From positions 1 to 64,000 of the forward strand of contig JAJRRC010000037.1 in the NCBI GenBank assembly GCA_024279865.1: a stretch of DNA of 64,000 nt, given 5' to 3'. The position numbers and the translations under genes were made by a program. The stretch's first letter is position 1, and each line of letters opens with the position of its first letter. This DNA is from Planctomycetota bacterium. GTDB lineage: Bacteria; Planctomycetota; Phycisphaerae; Phycisphaerales; Phycisphaeraceae. Of this stretch, positions 60,811 through 64,000 are shown piece by piece. Under the pieces are notes generated by a model. That model was not told the origin of the DNA, did no database searches, and was given only the letters and a program-made list of their open reading frames with translations.

Positions 60811-62622
60811 ATGATATGGGAAGCTTGGTTTACATTGGGAGTCATTGGCTTGGTCATGTTGGCCTTGGTCCGTAATTGGGCTGGTCCCGATGCGGTGATG
60901 CTAGGCGGTTTGACGTTGCTGATGACGGGGGGGCTGTTTTCTGATGGCCGCCTGCCTGGACCTGCCGAGGCAATCATGGGCTTTAGCAATGAAGGCTTAA
61001 TCACCATTGGGGTTTTGTTTGTGGTGGCTTTGGGGATGTCTCAAACCGGCGCGATGGATTTACTTGCCAGTCCGCTCTTGGGGAAGCCCAAGAAGCTGAC
61101 CAGTGCGCAATTTCGGATGATGTTGCCGGTGGCGGGTTTGAGTGCGTTTTTGAATAACACGCCGATTGTGGCGATGTTCATGCCTGTGGTGAGTGACTGG
61201 TGTAAGAAGACATCGCTTCCTGCGGGCAAATTGTTTATTCCTTTGAGCTATGCAGCCTTGTTGGGCGGGACTTGTACGCTCATTGGGACCAGTACCAATA
61301 TCGTCGTGGCGGGACTGGTGAGTGATGCTCAGAGTCAGGGTCTTTTTGCAGATGTTCACATCGGCATGTTCACGATTGCTGCGGTGGGGTTGCCTGCTGC
61401 GGTGTTGGGGATGGTTTATATTCTGGCTTGTTCGGGTTTTTTGTTGCCTTCAAACAAGCGGACCGTGGCGACCCTTGAAACAGACGCTCGTCAATACGTG
61501 GCAGAGATGATGGTGCAGGCTGGCAGTGTGATTGATGGCAAGAGCATTGAAGATGCAGGCTTGCGACATTTGCCTGGCATGTTCCTGGCGGAAATTGAAC
61601 GCGGCGGCGAGCGATTGGTGGCTGTCGGCCCTGAGCAAAAAATCCATGGCAATGACCGTCTGTTTTTCGTCGGGCTGGTTGAATCGGTGGTCGATCTACA
61701 AAAAATCCGTGGCCTGGTTCCCGCTGGGACCGATGTCTTTAAGCTCAATGACCCAAGACCCAACCGTTGCCTAGTTGAGGCAGTGGTGAGCCATGAATGC
61801 CCGATCCAAGGGATGACCATTCGTGATGGCCATTTTCGTACACGCTATGACGCGGTGGTCATCGCTGTCCACCGTGGCGGCGAACGGATCATGCAGAAAA
61901 TCGGCGATATTATCCTCAAGCCCGGCGACACACTCTTATTAGAAACCCATCCCCGCTTTGTAGAGAGGCATCGCAACCGTCGTGACTTTTTTCTCGCCTC
62001 AGCCATCGAAGATTCCAAACCTCCTAGACATGATCGGGCATGGCTTGCGATTGCCCTGCTGGGCATGATGATCCTGGCGGTCACGTTGACTTCGGTTTCT
62101 CTGTTGCATGCGGCCTTGGTGGTTTGTGGGTTGATGGCGTTGGGCGGTTGTTTCACCATGCACGAAGCTCGCGAGTCGGTGGACTTTCGGGTGCTGTTGG
62201 CTTTGGGCGGGGCCATTGGCATCGGTTCTGCTTTTGAACAGAGCGGTGCTTCGACGGTCATTGCTCAGAACCTGGTGGGCTTTGCCAAGCCGTTTGGTCC
62301 TTACGCTATTTTGAGCGCCATTTATTTGGCCGCCATGTTGTTTAACATGATGATTGGCAACATTGGGGCTGCCGTGTTGATTTTTCCTCTCGCCAAAGCC
62401 ATTGCGTTGACTGAGCAGTTGAATTTTATGCCGTTGGCGATTGTGGTCATGATGGGGGCCAGTGCCAGTTACGCGACGCCGATTAGTTATCCCACCAATT
62501 TAATGGTGTATGGTCCGGGTGGTTACAGAGTCAGCGATTATTTTAAAATTGGTTTGCCGTTGAATTTTTTAATTATGGCTGTGGTGATTTTTTTGGCTCC
62601 TCGCATCTGGCCATTGACCTGA
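60811..62622 (+). CDS. SLC13/DASS-type anion symporter with RCK (TrkA-C) domains
   Basis: 603 residues. Membrane halves (about 5-215 and 405-603) show the CitMHS/DASS pattern (LSAFLNNTPIVAMFMPVV, GTCTLIGTSTNIVVAG, ASASYATPISYPTNLMVYGPGGYRVSDYFK). Between them lie two TrkA-C-like domains (about 225-385: EIERGGERLVAVGPEQKIHGNDRLFFVG, VVIAVHRGGERIMQKIGDIILKPGDTLLLE). Likely a Na+-coupled sulfate or dicarboxylate transporter. Confidence 0.88.
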   Translation: MIWEAWFTLGVIGLVMLALVRNWAGPDAVMLGGLTLLMTGGLFSDGRLPGPAEAIMGFSNEGLITIGVLFVVALGMSQTGAMDLLASPLLGKPKKLTSAQFRMMLPVAGLSAFLNNTPIVAMFMPVVSDWCKKTSLPAGKLFIPLSYAALLGGTCTLIGTSTNIVVAGLVSDAQSQGLFADVHIGMFTIAAVGLPAAVLGMVYILACSGFLLPSNKRTVATLETDARQYVAEMMVQAGSVIDGKSIEDAGLRHLPGMFLAEIERGGERLVAVGPEQKIHGNDRLFFVGLVESVVDLQKIRGLVPAGTDVFKLNDPRPNRCLVEAVVSHECPIQGMTIRDGHFRTRYDAVVIAVHRGGERIMQKIGDIILKPGDTLLLETHPRFVERHRNRRDFFLASAIEDSKPPRHDRAWLAIALLGMMILAVTLTSVSLLHAALVVCGLMALGGCFTMHEARESVDFRVLLALGGAIGIGSAFEQSGASTVIAQNLVGFAKPFGPYAILSAIYLAAMLFNMMIGNIGAAVLIFPLAKAIALTEQLNFMPLAIVVMMGASASYATPISYPTNLMVYGPGGYRVSDYFKIGLPLNFLIMAVVIFLAPRIWPLT

Positions 62623-62691
62623 CTCCCCTGTTTTTCTTTGTTCGAGAAAAAACTTTGATCTTATTTTGCGGTATGGGGTGGTTGGGGGAGG

Positions 62692-62711
62692 GATCAGATT
62701 ATTTTCTGATC
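62692..62711. repeat. Short inverted repeat
   Basis: GATCAGA/TCTGATC with a six-base loop, downstream of the SLC13 gene. May act as a weak terminator; no strong T tract. The remaining 62623-62850 shows nothing else. Confidence 0.3.
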
Positions 62712-62828
62712 TAATACCAATGATGATAAAAACTCGTGCGGGTTGTGAGTCGCGGAGACTGAATGGACAAGATTTTATAAAATTCTCAACGTGTACATAA
62801 GATATGCGATGCATGTAAAGAAGCCGAT

Positions 62829-62856
62829 GTGACAAATCCGTGGCGATGGGTATAAT
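62829..62856 (+). promoter_or_regulatory. Promoter of tRNA-Ala
   Basis: GTGACA (62829-62834, five of six to TTGACA), 16-bp spacer, then perfect TATAAT (62851-62856) followed by a GC-rich discriminator (ACCGCCC) typical of stable-RNA promoters. Start site expected near 62863. Confidence 0.72.
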
Positions 62857-62872
62857 ACCGCCCTTGCTTCAC

Positions 62873-62945
62873 GGGGCGGTAGCTCAGTTGGGAGAGCATC
62901 GCGTTTGCAACGCGAGGGTCAGGGGTTCGAGTCCCCTCCGCTCCA
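62873..62945 (+). tRNA. tRNA-Ala (anticodon TGC)
   Basis: Cloverleaf: acceptor GGGGCGG pairing with CCGCTCC, with the G3-U70 pair that identifies alanine tRNAs; D-arm AGCTCAGTTGGGAGAGC; anticodon stem TCGCG/CGCGA with loop TTTGCAA (anticodon TGC at 62906-62908); T-loop GGTTCGAGTCC. The discriminator is A. CCA is not encoded (ATT follows), so it must be added post-transcriptionally. Confidence 0.96.
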
Positions 62946-62979
62946 TTGCATGGATGACCTAGGTTATCTGCGAATTTTA

Positions 62980-63013
62980 AAAAGCTCACCGTCATTTGGC
63001 GGTGAGCTTTTTT
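62980..63013 (+). terminator. Rho-independent terminator after tRNA-Ala
   Basis: 12-bp stem AAAAGCTCACCG/CGGTGAGCTTTT with an eight-base loop and a T run. Its A run on the other side could also stop minus-strand transcription of the CPBP gene. Confidence 0.85.
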
Positions 63014-63076
63014 CGTAGATTAAGCAAGAAGGTGGGCTGCCGCAGCATGATTGGTATAGACGGTGTTTGGGCTGAG

Positions 63077-64000
63077 TTATTCTGTTGCCTGTGCCCCCGA
63101 CGCGGGCTTGCGGGCGAGCCATAGGCCTAGGGCCAGGATGGCCAGCCCGCCGAGGATGACCGTGGCGGGGAGGTGGGTTGCTTCCATGTCGATGTTCAAC
63201 ATCTCATTGACCTGCGGCGTGCGAGATCGTATGACCGCAAGGGCGTTGTTGAGGAAGTGAGCCAAAACCGCAGGCCAAATGCTGCGAGATTGCCAGCAGA
63301 GCCAGACCAACGCCATTCCTAAAATGAACGTGATGGCAAAGCGATAAACCAAAAAGTGAAACAGTGCAAAAATGCCTGCCACGAGAATCATCGCCACCCA
63401 TGGTCGACAGTTTTGACGTAGACTGCTCAACAGAAATCCACGGAATAATAATTCTTCCGTCACCGCGGGAATCACCGCGATAAAGAGCAGGATAAGCCAC
63501 AACGGCTGCTCGGCCAGCGTTTTTTCAAGCGGGGCTTGCGAGTCGATCAAAGCCTGGGGAATGGGCAAAAACATTTCCTGAAAAGCAAAAACCTCTGCCC
63601 CGACAACCCACATGCTCGACCCAATCAAGACGGCTGCAAACCAATAACGCGGGCTCGGCAACGACAGTGCCAGGGTCTTGGGAATGTTAATCTTCCAGTA
63701 CCACAACAACACCCCGGGAATCAAAACAAATGCCAACGGCATCGCAATGGCGGTCAGCTTCAAAATATGAACCATCTGGCCGTCGGCTTGTTTCTGCATG
63801 ATGTTCTGAAGGTAAAACCATGCTGGAAACAGACAGGCTACGTAAAGAGAGGCCAAGGCGACCGAGGGAAAGTCACGTTTGCGAAAGAGGTTTCGTCTGA
63901 GCAAGGATCGCATCGAAGCGGTGTCGGAAAAGAGGACCACCTCGCGGCCATAGGTTTGCGTTGCCAACGCCACCGCACCGCCTGCATACAGACAGGTTGA
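63077..64000 (-). CDS. ABC-2 permease/CPBP protease fusion, C-terminal part
   Basis: Partial: the frame stays open to the window edge and lacks a convincing start, since the GTG at 63973 lies inside STCLYAGGAVALATQTYGREVVLF, the typical end of a NatB-like ABC-2 permease. The visible part has eight or so membrane helices and CPBP/CAAX motifs EELLFRG, FHFLVYRFA, HFLNNAL. Known planctomycete homologues join an ABC permease half to a CPBP intramembrane protease; the full gene should continue beyond 64000. Confidence 0.78.
   Translation of the reverse strand, partial: STCLYAGGAVALATQTYGREVVLFSDTASMRSLLRRNLFRKRDFPSVALASLYVACLFPAWFYLQNIMQKQADGQMVHILKLTAIAMPLAFVLIPGVLLWYWKINIPKTLALSLPSPRYWFAAVLIGSSMWVVGAEVFAFQEMFLPIPQALIDSQAPLEKTLAEQPLWLILLFIAVIPAVTEELLFRGFLLSSLRQNCRPWVAMILVAGIFALFHFLVYRFAITFILGMALVWLCWQSRSIWPAVLAHFLNNALAVIRSRTPQVNEMLNIDMEATHLPATVILGGLAILALGLWLARKPASGAQATE

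Noticed and set aside
62145-62165. GTTTCACC match as a second parS site
   Set aside because: Only eight consensus bases agree, and it lies inside the SLC13 coding sequence.

Overview
The window looks like a chromosomal segment of a planctomycete, most probably from the Phycisphaerae side of the phylum (inference from gene content, not from a marker-gene comparison). Supporting signs are a type II secretion-style pseudopilin with the N-terminal layout common in planctomycetes, formylmethanofuran-dehydrogenase-like C1 genes (fhcB-fhcA), a K+-dependent-type membrane pyrophosphatase, Gram-negative envelope genes (lpxA, mlaF/mlaD, secretin, cardiolipin synthase), and many TTG/GTG starts with weak Shine-Dalgarno sites. 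Base composition is moderate by eye. There is no rRNA, no CRISPR array and no intact insertion sequence.

Layout. 0.2-8.8 kb (mostly +): holB, cls, mgtE (-), a DegT-type aminotransferase coupled to mlaF-mlaD, and a uronate-isomerase-like gene. 9-14 kb: GT-C glycosyltransferase, lipB, lpxA, purB. 14-17 kb: ECF sigma/anti-sigma pair and a Phd/VapC toxin-antitoxin pair. 17-24.5 kb: surface polysaccharide genes (GT2, methyltransferase, Wzx-like flippase), tilS and an ArnT-like transferase. 24.7-28.4 kb: rsfS, hppA, rpsU. 28.6-35.7 kb: a single frame joining an ABC exporter to a secretin, a CBM9-like gene, a DUF2726 gene and a pseudopilin. 35.8-46 kb: an almost continuous minus-strand run (fhcB-fhcA, aldo/keto reductase, FKBP, RNase Y, two GT2 genes, thioredoxin, GAF-SpoIIE phosphatase). 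46-50.5 kb: methyltransferase, clpB, dnaJ-like. 50.7-55.2 kb: a plus-strand run of exported enzymes (lactonase-type propeller, C45 acyltransferase, alpha/beta hydrolase). 55.2-64 kb: pfkB-type kinase, a VanZ-MurJ fusion, parA with a parS-like site nearby, a lipoprotein, an SLC13 transporter, tRNA-Ala, and the end of an ABC permease-CPBP protease gene.

The two most unusual things are (1) the ABC exporter-secretin fusion at 28679-33172, which has a signal-peptide-like segment and a possible internal GTG start at the junction, and (2) a dispersed G-tract repeat family (core CCGGGGG plus two A/T bases, in 9- or 10-bp units). These G-tracts occur between genes and also in frame within at least eight proteins, often at domain boundaries or protein ends: they flank rsfS in inverted orientation, encode the VanZ-MurJ linker, extend the ParA N-terminus, and form the fhcB/fhcA overlap. 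Two further dispersed repeat families (a variable-stem hairpin element with conserved flanks, and an approximately 110-130 bp element directly upstream of two minus-strand genes) are also present.
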